Source: a virus
DNA length: 59,728 nucleotides
IMG/VR virus record: IMGVR_UViG_3300018421_000026
Coordinates: 1-59,728 of that record
Direction: 5' to 3' (one strand)
In this document: positions 1 to 9,026 of the stretch, one piece after another
Layout: each line of letters starts with the position of its first letter
Numbering within the stretch: the stretch's first letter is position 1
Program-made: the position numbers and the translations under genes
The notes under the pieces: model-generated
Told to the model about the DNA's origin: nothing
What the model saw: only the letters and a program-made list of their open reading frames with translations
Databases searched by the model: none

Positions 1-5
1 ATGAA

Positions 6-236
6 ATGGATAATCCGAAGTATCTACACGTAGAAACTGGCGGCATCAAGTTCTGGACAACTGGTGAACTTCTTGCCCTTGCACAAGACCTTGAAAAAAT
101 GTTTGAGCGAAAAGACCTAGCGGTAAATATAAACTTCTATGGTGAGAATACACTTGCTGCTCAAGTCTTTGACCAATCATATTACAATCAAGAGTTCCAA
201 ACCTTTGAGGAATTTATGAATGACAGGACAGCTTAA
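6..236 (+). CDS. Hypothetical protein, 76 aa
   Basis: Unrecognised small acidic protein. Its last 17 bases overlap the start of the small terminase gene, so the two are probably translated as a pair. The frame is open to the window edge, so an upstream start cannot be excluded; the ATG at position 6 is the first one visible. No signal peptide, membrane segment or known motif is seen. Confidence 0.6.
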   Translation: MDNPKYLHVETGGIKFWTTGELLALAQDLEKMFERKDLAVNINFYGENTLAAQVFDQSYYNQEFQTFEEFMNDRTA

Positions 237-675
237 AGAGCGTCAAGAAAAATTCTGTCAAGCATATCTTATAAACAAGAATGCTACACAGTCTGCTATC
301 TCTGCTGGCTACAGTGAAAAGTCTGCTCACAACCAGGGCTATAGACTGCTACAAGAGCCTGCTATTCAGCGTAGATTAGAAGAGCTTGAGGAAGAATACA
401 GCACAGATGTAGATGTAGTATCAGAACTTGAGAAGCAATACGAGCAGGCCAAAGCAAATGGCAATGGTCAGACCGCACTCAAAGCCCTTGAGTTGCTGTC
501 CCGTGTACGTGGCAACAATGCAGAAGACGAAGGACCGCAGGACGTAGCAGGTCTTGAGGGTAAGATATGTGCATCAATGAAAATTATAGGCAAAGAAAAA
601 ATGTATGAACTGTTTATGTCTACATGGCCTGAAGACTTTGAGGAAGAAGAAGATGAAGCTACCCCCGATGAATAA
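220..675 (+). CDS. terS: Terminase small subunit
   Basis: Probable DNA-recognition subunit of the packaging motor. The N-terminus has the Terminase_2 (xtmA-like) signature: a conserved KFCQAYL, then NATQSAISAGYS (about residues 11-32), which forms the helix-turn-helix DNA-binding region in this family. A long acidic helical part follows, then a very acidic C-terminus. The 151 aa length fits the family. The start has GAGGAA just upstream. It is oddly placed: the large subunit (35294-36850) is on the other strand, and this gene sits between a small unknown gene and a sugar-nucleotide enzyme at the end of the plus arm. Confidence 0.88.
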   Translation: MTGQLKERQEKFCQAYLINKNATQSAISAGYSEKSAHNQGYRLLQEPAIQRRLEELEEEYSTDVDVVSELEKQYEQAKANGNGQTALKALELLSRVRGNNAEDEGPQDVAGLEGKICASMKIIGKEKMYELFMSTWPEDFEEEEDEATPDE

Positions 676-1696
676 GTTCACAGAAAAAACTGCGCTTGTT
701 ACTGGTGTAACAGGACAGGACGGTGGCTATCTTGCGGAGCTTCTGCTTGACAAGGGATACATTGTACATGGCCTGCAGCGGCGTGTATCCTCAGAGCCAT
801 CTAAGCGCATTGCCCATCTGATTGGTCGGCCTAACTTTCACCTACACTACGGTGATTTGACCGATACAGGTAGCCTTATGCAGCTGTTTGATACCCATTT
901 ATTTGACGAAGTTTACAACCTTGCAGCCCAGTCTCACGTGCGTGTCTCATTTGATGTCCCAGAATACACTGCTAACGTGGACGCTATGGGGGTTTTAAGG
1001 CTCTTAGAGTGCATTCGTACACTTGGTTTGACTGAACACACCAAATTTTATCAAGCGTCCACCTCAGAGCTATATGGGAAGGTTTTAGAAACACCCCAAT
1101 CTGAGACTACACCTTTCTATCCACGCAGCCCATACGGTGTGTCTAAGCAGTTTGCATTTTGGACGGTAAAAAACTACCGTGAGGCATACGATATGCACGC
1201 TTCCAACGGTATTCTATTCAATCACGAGTCTCCCTGGAGGGGTAAAGAGTTTGTTACGCAGAAGATTGTACAGGGTGTAGCCGATATTGCACGTGGCAAC
1301 TTGTCGCACATAGAGCTAGGCAACCTAGATGCAGAGCGAGACTGGGGACATGCAGAAGATTACGTTGAAGGTATGTATCTTATGATGCAGCAGCCCAAAG
1401 GCGATGACTATGTACTTGCCACGGGTGAACTACATTCTGTGCGTGAGCTTGTTGAAAAGTGTTTTGCTGCAGTAGATATGCGAATCAGGTGGGTAGGCGA
1501 TGTCGGCCTAAATGAGACTGCCATAGATGAGAATGACAACACGGTGGTAACTATTAACCCACAGTTCTATCGCCCCGCAGAGGTAGACCTACTGCTTGGT
1601 GATGCATCCAAAGCCCGTGAGGTTCTGGGTTGGAAGCCTAAATATACGTTTGATTCTATGATTGACCAGATGATGCAGGAAGCTATTGCTTCTTAG
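668..1696 (+). CDS. gmd: GDP-mannose 4,6-dehydratase
   Basis: Short-chain dehydrogenase/reductase-type enzyme predicted to convert GDP-mannose to GDP-4-keto-6-deoxymannose, the precursor of deoxyhexoses such as fucose, rhamnose and perosamine. The Rossmann motif GVTGQDGGYLAE is near the N-terminus, STSELYGK supplies the catalytic Ser/Thr-Glu region, and YGVSK is the YxxxK pair. About 342 aa is normal length. The ATG at 668 overlaps the small terminase stop; an in-frame ATG at 653 is an alternative with a purine-rich stretch before it. No following reductase/epimerase was seen, so the host or another phage enzyme would have to complete the sugar. It fits the glycosyltransferases at 56944-59728 and the mannose-isomerase-like cupin at 56008. 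The gene's 3' end overlaps the convergent minus-strand gene by 14 bp. Confidence 0.92.
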   Translation: MNKFTEKTALVTGVTGQDGGYLAELLLDKGYIVHGLQRRVSSEPSKRIAHLIGRPNFHLHYGDLTDTGSLMQLFDTHLFDEVYNLAAQSHVRVSFDVPEYTANVDAMGVLRLLECIRTLGLTEHTKFYQASTSELYGKVLETPQSETTPFYPRSPYGVSKQFAFWTVKNYREAYDMHASNGILFNHESPWRGKEFVTQKIVQGVADIARGNLSHIELGNLDAERDWGHAEDYVEGMYLMMQQPKGDDYVLATGELHSVRELVEKCFAAVDMRIRWVGDVGLNETAIDENDNTVVTINPQFYRPAEVDLLLGDASKAREVLGWKPKYTFDSMIDQMMQEAIAS

Positions 1697-1895
1697 CAAA
1701 GCCAAAGTATGCAGCAACCACTGCAGACAGTGAGCCATACATCATCATCAGGATAGCTTCGGCAGACTCAAAGCGTGCGGGTGAAGCCAGCACAGCAACA
1801 GTGCTAATTACCATCATACCAAGACAAGTCCACGCCATATAGCGGCGGTTCTTTTGATATGCTTGCTTGTCTACAATATTATTATCTTCTGACAT
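1683..1895 (-). CDS. Small membrane protein, 70 aa
   Basis: Two hydrophobic segments (about residues 20-38 and 46-66) separated by a short polar loop, with a charged N-terminus and a KK tail. It is the last gene of the late arm and could be a holin-type or lysis-accessory protein, but no family is recognised. Its 3' end overlaps the end of the convergent gmd gene by 14 bp. Confidence 0.75.
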   Translation of the reverse strand: MSEDNNIVDKQAYQKNRRYMAWTCLGMMVISTVAVLASPARFESAEAILMMMYGSLSAVVAAYFGFAKKQ

Positions 1896-1904
1896 TTGAT
1901 TCTC

Positions 1905-2300
1905 CTATTGAAGCGGGTTAGCCAGTGCGTCCATGCCACGCCATAAGTCCTCAATCTCTTTTTGCACCTTACCAATGTTTTCTGCTTTTTCTGCTGCCTG
2001 ATTTACCTTCAGCACAGACTCTGCCATAGTGGTTTCCATTTCGGCAACCTTATCACGAAGGTCAAGCAGCTGCTCTTGGTTCTTCATAATGCTTTCAAGA
2101 TTAGCACCCAACTCAATCAGCTTATCTGACGCATCAGGCAGCGCTTGTACAGCCGACTCTACCTTTTCTATGCGGCCATAAAACTCTGCTACTGCCCAGA
2201 TGCCGCCTGCCAAAGTCGTAGCAATCGACACAACAATAGCAATCCATACACCCTTGAGATTTACACCGCCTATTTTTAGTTCTGTATCTTCTAGTGACAT
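1905..2300 (-). CDS. Membrane-anchored coiled-coil protein, 131 aa
   Basis: One transmembrane helix (about residues 17-40, rich in Ile, Val and Ala) followed by a long heptad-rich helical domain ending in acidic and amphipathic residues. This topology is seen in some phage lysis-accessory (spanin-like) or membrane-fusion proteins, but no motif decides its role. Its start codon overlaps the stop of the exported protein upstream, so the genes form one translational string at the end of the late operon. Confidence 0.75.
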   Translation of the reverse strand: MSLEDTELKIGGVNLKGVWIAIVVSIATTLAGGIWAVAEFYGRIEKVESAVQALPDASDKLIELGANLESIMKNQEQLLDLRDKVAEMETTMAESVLKVNQAAEKAENIGKVQKEIEDLWRGMDALANPLQ

Positions 2301-3088
2301 TAGTTTAAAGTTCCTTGTTCGTCATAAATTGTTTGTCCCATACCCATAACTTCTTCCACACTAACTGTTGCATTATTGTATGTAAAAAAGTTGTAGAAAG
2401 TGTGTGTGAAACCAGTGGTTGACCAAGCAAATTTTATGGCTTCATTTGCAGAATCATATGTAGCAATAGCATCAGACATATTTATATTAAATTGCTGGGC
2501 ATCATCGTCAACAGACCCAGTGATAGTTTCTATTCGTGACGCAGCAAGAAAAGCAGCAGCGTCTTGAGCCAAATCTTCTACATCTCCTAGTGCATCATTG
2601 TATACATTAACATCTTGTTGGTCTAAGGTCACATCGTTTTGTTGTATAAAATCTTGAAGCTGTTCTTGTTCAGCTACGTTGTTTTGGTCGGTAGTCTCTG
2701 CCTTATCGGCTACCTCTACAGCTACAGCAATAACCGCAGTTGCATCCACAAACGTATCAATAGCAGTTTCTAACTGCACCATAGTTTCTTCATACTGATT
2801 CTCAAGCATCATCTGCGTGTTGTAATAAATGCGAAGAGACACATCATCAACAGAGTCATTGTATGCTTGCACATCTGCAGGCGTAATAAAAGCAGGCAAC
2901 ACAGTACCATCAGGCGCAACCTTACCGTCTACTGCATAGTATGCTAGACCACCAACAGCATTACGCCCTTGCTGTATCTTGTCAGCAATAATCTTACTGG
3001 CCGCAACCAGTCTATCTATCTCAGTCTCTGCGTGTGCTTGTCCTAAAGCGCTCACTAATAGACAAGCCGCTATCAGTATCTTCTTCAT
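2300..3088 (-). CDS. Exported protein of unknown function, 262 aa
   Basis: Starts with a clear Sec signal peptide: MKK, a hydrophobic core, then an AHA site with cleavage near residue 20-21. The mature protein is acidic, Asp/Ala/Gln-rich and mostly helical. Its 5' end overlaps the previous exported protein (3021-3677) by 68 bp in another frame. Export during late infection suggests a periplasmic role in lysis or envelope change, or a virion-associated role; this is inference. No family recognised. Confidence 0.72.
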   Translation of the reverse strand: MKKILIAACLLVSALGQAHAETEIDRLVAASKIIADKIQQGRNAVGGLAYYAVDGKVAPDGTVLPAFITPADVQAYNDSVDDVSLRIYYNTQMMLENQYEETMVQLETAIDTFVDATAVIAVAVEVADKAETTDQNNVAEQEQLQDFIQQNDVTLDQQDVNVYNDALGDVEDLAQDAAAFLAASRIETITGSVDDDAQQFNINMSDAIATYDSANEAIKFAWSTTGFTHTFYNFFTYNNATVSVEEVMGMGQTIYDEQGTLN

Positions 3089-3677
3089 CTGACTCCTCTC
3101 CCCCTATATTAAGAATGCTGTCGTAATGTTTCTTGCGTTTCTTGTAATCAGGTATAAATTTTTCTGGATTCCGTTTCATTGTCATGTAGGCACTTCTTCC
3201 TACTATTAGCTTGCCATTGATAGTTAGTGGACATGGCGTGCCAGATTCAAACATAGAAATCCAGATGGCTTTTTTCTGACACATCAAAGCTACAGCAGCA
3301 ATGTTCATGTTAAGGTCTTTTAGTACCTTTGCATCACGCCGCCTATTACATTCTTCATCTTGCTTATAACCGCCAAAGGACAGACCAAGAACATTTACTT
3401 GCACACCTGCGCTACGACCCGCAAGGCAAGTGTCCTGCCCATTAGACATATATGTAGGGGCAATAGCAGAAGGCGGCGGTGTTTCTCGTGAGGCAGCACC
3501 TGCGCCATTGTAGTTATTGGTTGTTGACGGATTGTTACTACTAACTGTGCTGTTAGTGTTTACTGTGCTGGTGTTTAGGTCGCCCGTCTGGTCATTTGTT
3601 TGTGCATGAGCAAGACCTGGCATAAATGCCAAGACAAAAAGAACTAGTGCTGTTGCTCTCGCATTACTTTGAAACAC
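3021..3677 (-). CDS. Exported Cys-containing protein, 218 aa
   Basis: Signal peptide at residues 1-25 (hydrophobic core, then AHAQ). A Ser/Thr/Asn-rich low-complexity linker follows (about 26-60), then a folded region with Cys residues and a lysine-rich C-terminus. The gene overlaps the holin upstream by 14 bp and the next exported protein by 68 bp. A periplasmic or outer-envelope role late in infection is likely from location; function unknown. Confidence 0.72.
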   Translation of the reverse strand: MFQSNARATALVLFVLAFMPGLAHAQTNDQTGDLNTSTVNTNSTVSSNNPSTTNNYNGAGAASRETPPPSAIAPTYMSNGQDTCLAGRSAGVQVNVLGLSFGGYKQDEECNRRRDAKVLKDLNMNIAAVALMCQKKAIWISMFESGTPCPLTINGKLIVGRSAYMTMKRNPEKFIPDYKKRKKHYDSILNIGGEESDEEDTDSGLSISERFRTSTRRD

Positions 3678-4071
3678 CTTTAAACTTCTCGTATGTTCTC
3701 ATACCGCCCAAGCCTAACATACCAAGCAAGACTGTCATCAAGCTTTCCATATCAAACTGGGGCAATTCTGGTATGTCTGCCCCAATCCATGCCGCCACAA
3801 ATAATGTGATAGGCACACCCACAAAATGCCAAGCCATAGCGACACCACATGTCCACCCAATAAAGGGTCGCCAGCCTGCAACAAATATACTTCTATGTCC
3901 TGCCTCTACCTTATTAATCTCTAGCTGTGCTAGGTTAGCCTTGGTAGCGGCCTTAATCATCTCTGCCTCTAGTTCTTGCTTTGCCTTTGCTGCAGCATTC
4001 TTGTCAGGCACAAGGCGGTCAATCACCTTACCTGCCGATGGCAACAATGCACTTACAATACCACTAATCAT
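3664..4071 (-). CDS. Holin of the 3-TM gene-transfer-agent type
   Basis: 135 aa with a short amphipathic start, a Lys/Glu/Ala-rich coiled part containing NKVEAGH, then GWRPFIGW and membrane segments (about residues 65-85, 88-98 and 110-126). The order 'coiled part, EAGHRS-F-AGWRPFIGW, hydrophobic repeats' matches the GTA_holin_3TM family, which is common in alphaproteobacterial phages and gene transfer agents. It probably forms the inner-membrane lesion that releases or activates the M15 endolysin two genes upstream. ATG overlaps the stop of the preceding gene. Confidence 0.85.
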   Translation of the reverse strand: MISGIVSALLPSAGKVIDRLVPDKNAAAKAKQELEAEMIKAATKANLAQLEINKVEAGHRSIFVAGWRPFIGWTCGVAMAWHFVGVPITLFVAAWIGADIPELPQFDMESLMTVLLGMLGLGGMRTYEKFKGVSK

Positions 4072-4802
4072 GTCTGACTCTCATTCTTAATTAACAACAA
4101 ATCAAACATAGCAGATGCTTGCTGCACCTGTGAGCTTGCCTGCGCAGTTACCTCAATGTCAGTCTTCTCTTCAAACTTTAGTGGAAACTCCATAACTTCT
4201 TCAAAAGTTTGAGCAGCCGTAGTATACTTAGCCTGCGTTCTAAAAACACCTCCAGGAACTCTAGCTCTCAATCGAACAGTCATAAACTTATTTGCAACCT
4301 CTGCTGCGCCGCCGAATACCAGCTGATACAGGTAAGCAGTATAGCCAGCAGGAACAGTATATGTAGCCATCAAAGTTTGATTTTCTTCGGCACTAATAAT
4401 AGCAACGGTATCACCTGAATGTCTAATAGTTACATCACCAGCAGGCTCATTGTCATCGCTCACAAACGCACGATATGAACGAATATATGATGCGCTAGTT
4501 GTAACAGTTGTAGTTCCGTTAAGTGTAACAATATTAGACACTTCATTATAGTCAGCATCTAATCCTTCTACAGTAATCTGTGAGTTATCTGTGGTAGATG
4601 TACCAACTACGCCAAGCTGTGCAGCAGATGTTGGATACGTATAGTCGCCGCCACCATTCCATATAAGAGTGGCAGAGGTAGTTACAGAGGTGTTAAAGCC
4701 AAACTTGTGTACATGCTCATGCCCCTGCACATAACCACGCTTTACATGCAGACCAAATGGTTCATGCTTACCTGTTCTTGTTATACTTGAATACTGTCCC
4801 AT
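4068..4802 (-). CDS. Beta-rich virion or accessory protein, 244 aa
   Basis: Mostly beta-strand sequence rich in Thr, Val, Ala and Tyr, with a His-containing N-terminus (GHEHVHKFG). No signal peptide. The start at 4802 is chosen because it lies two bases after the endolysin stop (4804) with a purine-rich site upstream; longer in-frame starts run into the endolysin gene. Probably a small particle or fibre-related protein, but no family is recognised. Confidence 0.68.
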   Translation of the reverse strand: MGQYSSITRTGKHEPFGLHVKRGYVQGHEHVHKFGFNTSVTTSATLIWNGGGDYTYPTSAAQLGVVGTSTTDNSQITVEGLDADYNEVSNIVTLNGTTTVTTSASYIRSYRAFVSDDNEPAGDVTIRHSGDTVAIISAEENQTLMATYTVPAGYTAYLYQLVFGGAAEVANKFMTVRLRARVPGGVFRTQAKYTTAAQTFEEVMEFPLKFEEKTDIEVTAQASSQVQQASAMFDLLLIKNESQT

Positions 4803-4803
4803 T

Positions 4804-5247
4804 TTACAATCCCTTTGTGTAGTTCTTGCCATCATAGCGAAGCACAGAACCACGTTTTTTATTCGAATAACTGCAGTGAATCCACCCTGACGTAGGCTCA
4901 CCGTCTTTATAAAACTCTAGTATCAGCTGGTCAAAGTCCAGATTGTCTCTAATCCATTCTGCCACAACCTTATTGTCTACACCCAGTACCTCAAAGTCTG
5001 CTGCCTCGCCCTTTGCGTGCTGACTGTTTTTGCTGCTGCCAATAGCTACACACAACTCAGGTGAACGATAGCCACTGTTGATAGTAACAGGACGCTCAAA
5101 GTATTCACGCACTGGCTGCAGTATATTATCGCACAACATGTGTAGGTTATACAAGTCCTCTGGGTGCGGTTCGTTAAAAATATCTAGACGCAATGCAGTC
5201 TGACTCTTGGTCATTTCAGACAATGAAAAGTTTTTACTTATTTGCAT
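4804..5247 (-). CDS. Peptidase M15 endolysin (D-Ala-D-Ala carboxypeptidase-like)
   Basis: 147 aa zinc peptidase of the M15_3 type. Visible signatures are FSLSEMTKS near the N-terminus, INSGYRSPELCVAIG, SQHAKGEAADFEV (His and Asp zinc ligands) and a late WIHCSY (third zinc His). It should cut peptide cross-links in peptidoglycan. No signal peptide, so it probably relies on a holin; a 3-TM holin gene lies two genes downstream. Start at 5247 is preferred over an upstream in-frame ATG because it follows the previous stop (5249) and has AAGGT upstream. Confidence 0.9.
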   Translation of the reverse strand: MQISKNFSLSEMTKSQTALRLDIFNEPHPEDLYNLHMLCDNILQPVREYFERPVTINSGYRSPELCVAIGSSKNSQHAKGEAADFEVLGVDNKVVAEWIRDNLDFDQLILEFYKDGEPTSGWIHCSYSNKKRGSVLRYDGKNYTKGL

Positions 5248-5248
5248 G

Positions 5249-8200
5249 TTACCTTGTTCTTTCTGGACGCAGTGGTTGGCCTTCATATTCTTCTGCAATT
5301 TTATTTAAATTATCTATAACTCTTTCACCAAATTTTCTTTCTTCAATTATGTTTCTTACTGTTTTCTCATCTGCAATAAAATCAGACTGAAAAACACCAC
5401 GGCCATCTTTTCCTTCAACTGCAGAGCGAATTAAAGATTCTGATGTTCTGTATTTAGCATCAGAGGTAGCACCCATAATTATATCGTCCATAGTAATATT
5501 TCTTTTGTTCCCATCTTTACCAACAACTTCCATCTGACGAAACACATCAATCTTATCTGCCAATCTAGCCATACGGTCTTTTTTAATTTCTTGCATACGT
5601 CTAAACTCATTGTAAATATCTTGCTCTTCTTGTGGCGTAAGAATTTTATCTGGTATTTGTTTTACAAAAGCTTTAAATGCTTCTTCAGGAACACCAAGTT
5701 CGCTTGTATCTTCGTATATACTGCTGCCCATAGCCTTAGTAAAGTCTACTGTATTGTGCCGTATACCTCTAGTAAAGAAATCTACTTGGTCTTCCATACG
5801 CATTGGGAATCCTGCGGCAGTTTGACCTTCACCAACACCTCGCAACATTTCAGATTGAGCAGCCCGTAATACTTTTTGCCCAGCCTTTATAGAACCAGGT
5901 GTCATAACCTTAACAAGGTTTACGCTTGTATCTCTAATATCATCTCCTAAAGAAAGACCACGGCGAATAGGGCGACCTTCAGCGTCCATACCAGTATAAG
6001 TTTCTACAAGTGCTTGGGTTAAAAACTTTTCAGATATAAATGGGCTATACACTTCTCTAAATGCGTCTTTAAATATATCATCTAACTCTCTTTGAGTTAC
6101 CTCTTCGCCTGCCATTACTCTTCCTATAATAGCACGTATTGGACCTTTAACATATTGAGCAGCATCAATAGCACCAGAGTCTACAAATTTGGTCATAATA
6201 TGACCGTTTTTATCTACATAAAAAGGTTCTTCCATAATCTTTAAAGTATTCTTTTGATACTCTGGAGCAACCAAATTTAAACCACGTATATCTGCAGGTG
6301 TCACACCAAGCTCTTGGTTGTTTTGGTCAATAGCATATCCAATACCTGCTGTTGTTGCTCCAAGTGCTGACAATCTACGCAAGCCTGTTGCTGCTAAATT
6401 TGCATTACCAGTAGCAGTCCCTTGTGCAATATCTTTTAAACCAATCTTAATAATATTATATTGTGTCCTAAGAACTTCTGCAGGGAATGTTGCATATGTA
6501 CCAAAAGGTAAGCGGGACAAAGCACGCACAGCAGGAACAGCCGTAGTATATGAAGGCATTGTATTTCTAACAACATCTGCAGCATAGTCAAATACTTCGT
6601 CATCTGTTGCATTTGGAAATGCTTTACGATATGCCTGCATTTCTGATTGGTGTGCAATGACTTTACCAAAATCATCAATGCCACCATACAGTGCAGATGC
6701 ACCACGGAAAGGAGCTTTTATAGCCTTTGACATTGCGCCTTCTGCACCTTCACCAAATCTGTCAAGATTTCTTTTTACAGTTTCGGCGACAACGCTTGAG
6801 TCCAAAACACCTCTTTCTTTTAATCGAGCTAAATAAGCCAAAGCTTCTGGGTCATTATCGGTAGCTCTTTGATACAAAGAATACATAGATTTTTGAGCAT
6901 TTTTAAACACGTTAGGGCGTAATAAATTACCGTTCATTGTAAGCTGCTGTAACATACCATATATATTAACAGCGTGAGCAGTATGGTCAAATACAGTTTC
7001 CATTGCCTGCCCTACACCTGCAGGTTTAGCAAAAATATTTAGCCATCCTTTACCAACAGGATTATCAAAACCAAAAGTATCAATACCACGCTCTAGCATT
7101 GTGTACATTTCATCTGTTGTAAATACTTTGTTAAGACCAACAGGCGCACCAGTACCACCAAGTCTGCCAAGCTCTTGAGCAGCTAACTCACCTACATTTT
7201 TTGTTATGTCTCTGCCACCAATACGCTCACCTTGTCTCAAAAAAGTAGCTGTATCTGATGGTAAGAATGGAAACAAACCTGGAGTTTTAATTTCTTTACC
7301 CAGATTGCGTTCAGCAAAAGCCTTAACATCTTTTAAATAGTTAGCCTTTGCAATAAGCTTGTTTTGATTTCTCATTGTTTCTGTAAAGTTACGAACAGGG
7401 TCTTTAACTTCACCCATAAGTTCAAGAATAGGCTTGTCAATATCTTTTCTACCACGTAGAACTTTAACAGCTTTTTCTCCTGTGCCTCCACTAAGAAGAC
7501 TGGTTATCAAATCAAACTGACCACCCTTACTTCTATCAACAATATCACTAATGATACCATCAACTTGAGCAGGCGTTAGCTCTGGATATTGTTTTTGTAA
7601 ATGCTGTCGTGCATTATATACAACTTCATATACATCTGCAGTGTGTCCCGACTTGCCTGCTGCAAGCTTGGCCTTAGACGAAAGCTTTTCTGGCTTCATA
7701 TCCAAAGCTTTCTTAATATCTTTAGACCATTTAGGATTTGTAAATGTTTGAAAGGTTCTGGTCAGATATGCACCACCATCTTCACCTAATTTAATTTGTA
7801 TATCATCGTCAGCAGTAAGTTTAAGAGCATCTTTAACAGCTACCTCATTTAAGTTAATAGCTTCCCTCATTTTTATAACTTGCTCAAGAACTTCTTCTGG
7901 TAAATCATATGAGCCTCCCTCCATAGCCAATGCACGGTTAACGGCAACTCTGTCTACACCAGTTTTTTTAATAAGTTTTTCTAATTTTTTAGCTTCAGCT
8001 TGAATAAGCATATCTTGACCCGCTACAAAGCCACGACTTTTTAAGTAAGACTCAAACATTTCTTTGGGCATTCCTGCTTGAGTAGTAAATGCCCTGCCAA
8101 CACCAGTATTCCATTTTCCAAGAGTTTGTATAATTTTACCACGCTGCCTGTATTCATTAGGAGCAATCTCTACAACCTCTGCTTCAAGTGGTGTCTTGTC

Positions 8201-9013
8201 TACTGTTTCTTCAATAGGTTCTGTAACCTTATCTTTTTTAATTGCCTTGGCTTTACTTGCAACCTTACCTGCAGCTAATCCTATACCCTTAATAAAAGCA
8301 GAGGCTACACCCGCACCCAATGTAGCATCAGCAACCTGCTTCAATCTTTTTTCTGCAACAGTATCATTAGGGTCAATTGCCAATTTAGCAGCCAACTCCT
8401 CACCTTCTGGTCCAAGCGCAGCAATAACCTCTGGCAAAAACACTTCGTCCTCTTGTCGTGTAAGCACATCAGCAGCCACACCAATAGCACCTGCCTTTGC
8501 TACTGCCCCTGCTTTTGTTGTGGTTTTTAATCCTGCAGTTGCCGCAGTCAAACCTTTTGTTGCCACGCCAAATGGAACAAAGTATGAGCCAATCTCTTCG
8601 GCAGTAGACATCTCAGGGTCAAACGTTTCTTTCAAGGCATAGCTAACCGCTTTGCCAACCTTTGTCTTTTTAAGGTTGTCATCAATGTTATCACCAAGTT
8701 CTGAGAATACATTAGAAACTTTTTCACGAGTTTCTTTACCTGCGGCTACTTCAATAGCTTGACCGCCAAGTGTTGCGATAGCACTACCCAGGCGACCAAT
8801 ACCGCCTGTAACCATCTTACCAGCACTAAAGCTAGTGTCGGGTCTTAATGCACCGCTTTCTGCTTTTGCAACAAAATCTTCCGTAACTTCTTGAAACTCT
8901 TTTGGGTCAACACCCTTGTCTCTTAGAAATTTAATTCTGTCTTTTTCTGATTCAATTTCTTGAACTTGACCAAGCAGTGTTTGGAACTCTTGTGTTTGTG
9001 GGGCTAACGCCAT
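5249..9013 (-). CDS. Large internal virion / ejection-type protein, 1254 aa
   Basis: One of the largest genes of the window and the last large structural one. The sequence is mostly helical, with Ala/Gly-rich hydrophobic stretches (about residues 60-90, 145-185 and 225-250) and long charged helices, as in internal core proteins of short-tailed phages that enter the cell with the DNA. No transglycosylase or protease motif was found, so enzymatic activity is not claimed. It follows the 645-aa and 205-aa proteins and precedes the lysis genes, the same position ejection proteins hold in T7- and P22-like genomes. Function inferred from size, composition and place. Confidence 0.75.
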   Translation of the reverse strand: MALAPQTQEFQTLLGQVQEIESEKDRIKFLRDKGVDPKEFQEVTEDFVAKAESGALRPDTSFSAGKMVTGGIGRLGSAIATLGGQAIEVAAGKETREKVSNVFSELGDNIDDNLKKTKVGKAVSYALKETFDPEMSTAEEIGSYFVPFGVATKGLTAATAGLKTTTKAGAVAKAGAIGVAADVLTRQEDEVFLPEVIAALGPEGEELAAKLAIDPNDTVAEKRLKQVADATLGAGVASAFIKGIGLAAGKVASKAKAIKKDKVTEPIEETVDKTPLEAEVVEIAPNEYRQRGKIIQTLGKWNTGVGRAFTTQAGMPKEMFESYLKSRGFVAGQDMLIQAEAKKLEKLIKKTGVDRVAVNRALAMEGGSYDLPEEVLEQVIKMREAINLNEVAVKDALKLTADDDIQIKLGEDGGAYLTRTFQTFTNPKWSKDIKKALDMKPEKLSSKAKLAAGKSGHTADVYEVVYNARQHLQKQYPELTPAQVDGIISDIVDRSKGGQFDLITSLLSGGTGEKAVKVLRGRKDIDKPILELMGEVKDPVRNFTETMRNQNKLIAKANYLKDVKAFAERNLGKEIKTPGLFPFLPSDTATFLRQGERIGGRDITKNVGELAAQELGRLGGTGAPVGLNKVFTTDEMYTMLERGIDTFGFDNPVGKGWLNIFAKPAGVGQAMETVFDHTAHAVNIYGMLQQLTMNGNLLRPNVFKNAQKSMYSLYQRATDNDPEALAYLARLKERGVLDSSVVAETVKRNLDRFGEGAEGAMSKAIKAPFRGASALYGGIDDFGKVIAHQSEMQAYRKAFPNATDDEVFDYAADVVRNTMPSYTTAVPAVRALSRLPFGTYATFPAEVLRTQYNIIKIGLKDIAQGTATGNANLAATGLRRLSALGATTAGIGYAIDQNNQELGVTPADIRGLNLVAPEYQKNTLKIMEEPFYVDKNGHIMTKFVDSGAIDAAQYVKGPIRAIIGRVMAGEEVTQRELDDIFKDAFREVYSPFISEKFLTQALVETYTGMDAEGRPIRRGLSLGDDIRDTSVNLVKVMTPGSIKAGQKVLRAAQSEMLRGVGEGQTAAGFPMRMEDQVDFFTRGIRHNTVDFTKAMGSSIYEDTSELGVPEEAFKAFVKQIPDKILTPQEEQDIYNEFRRMQEIKKDRMARLADKIDVFRQMEVVGKDGNKRNITMDDIIMGATSDAKYRTSESLIRSAVEGKDGRGVFQSDFIADEKTVRNIIEERKFGERVIDNLNKIAEEYEGQPLRPERTR

Positions 9014-9026
9014 CTAGTTCTCCTGC

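Noticed and set aside
3626-4090. 154-aa plus-strand open frame opposite the 3-TM holin
   Set aside because: Antisense of a recognised holin gene; no start signal.
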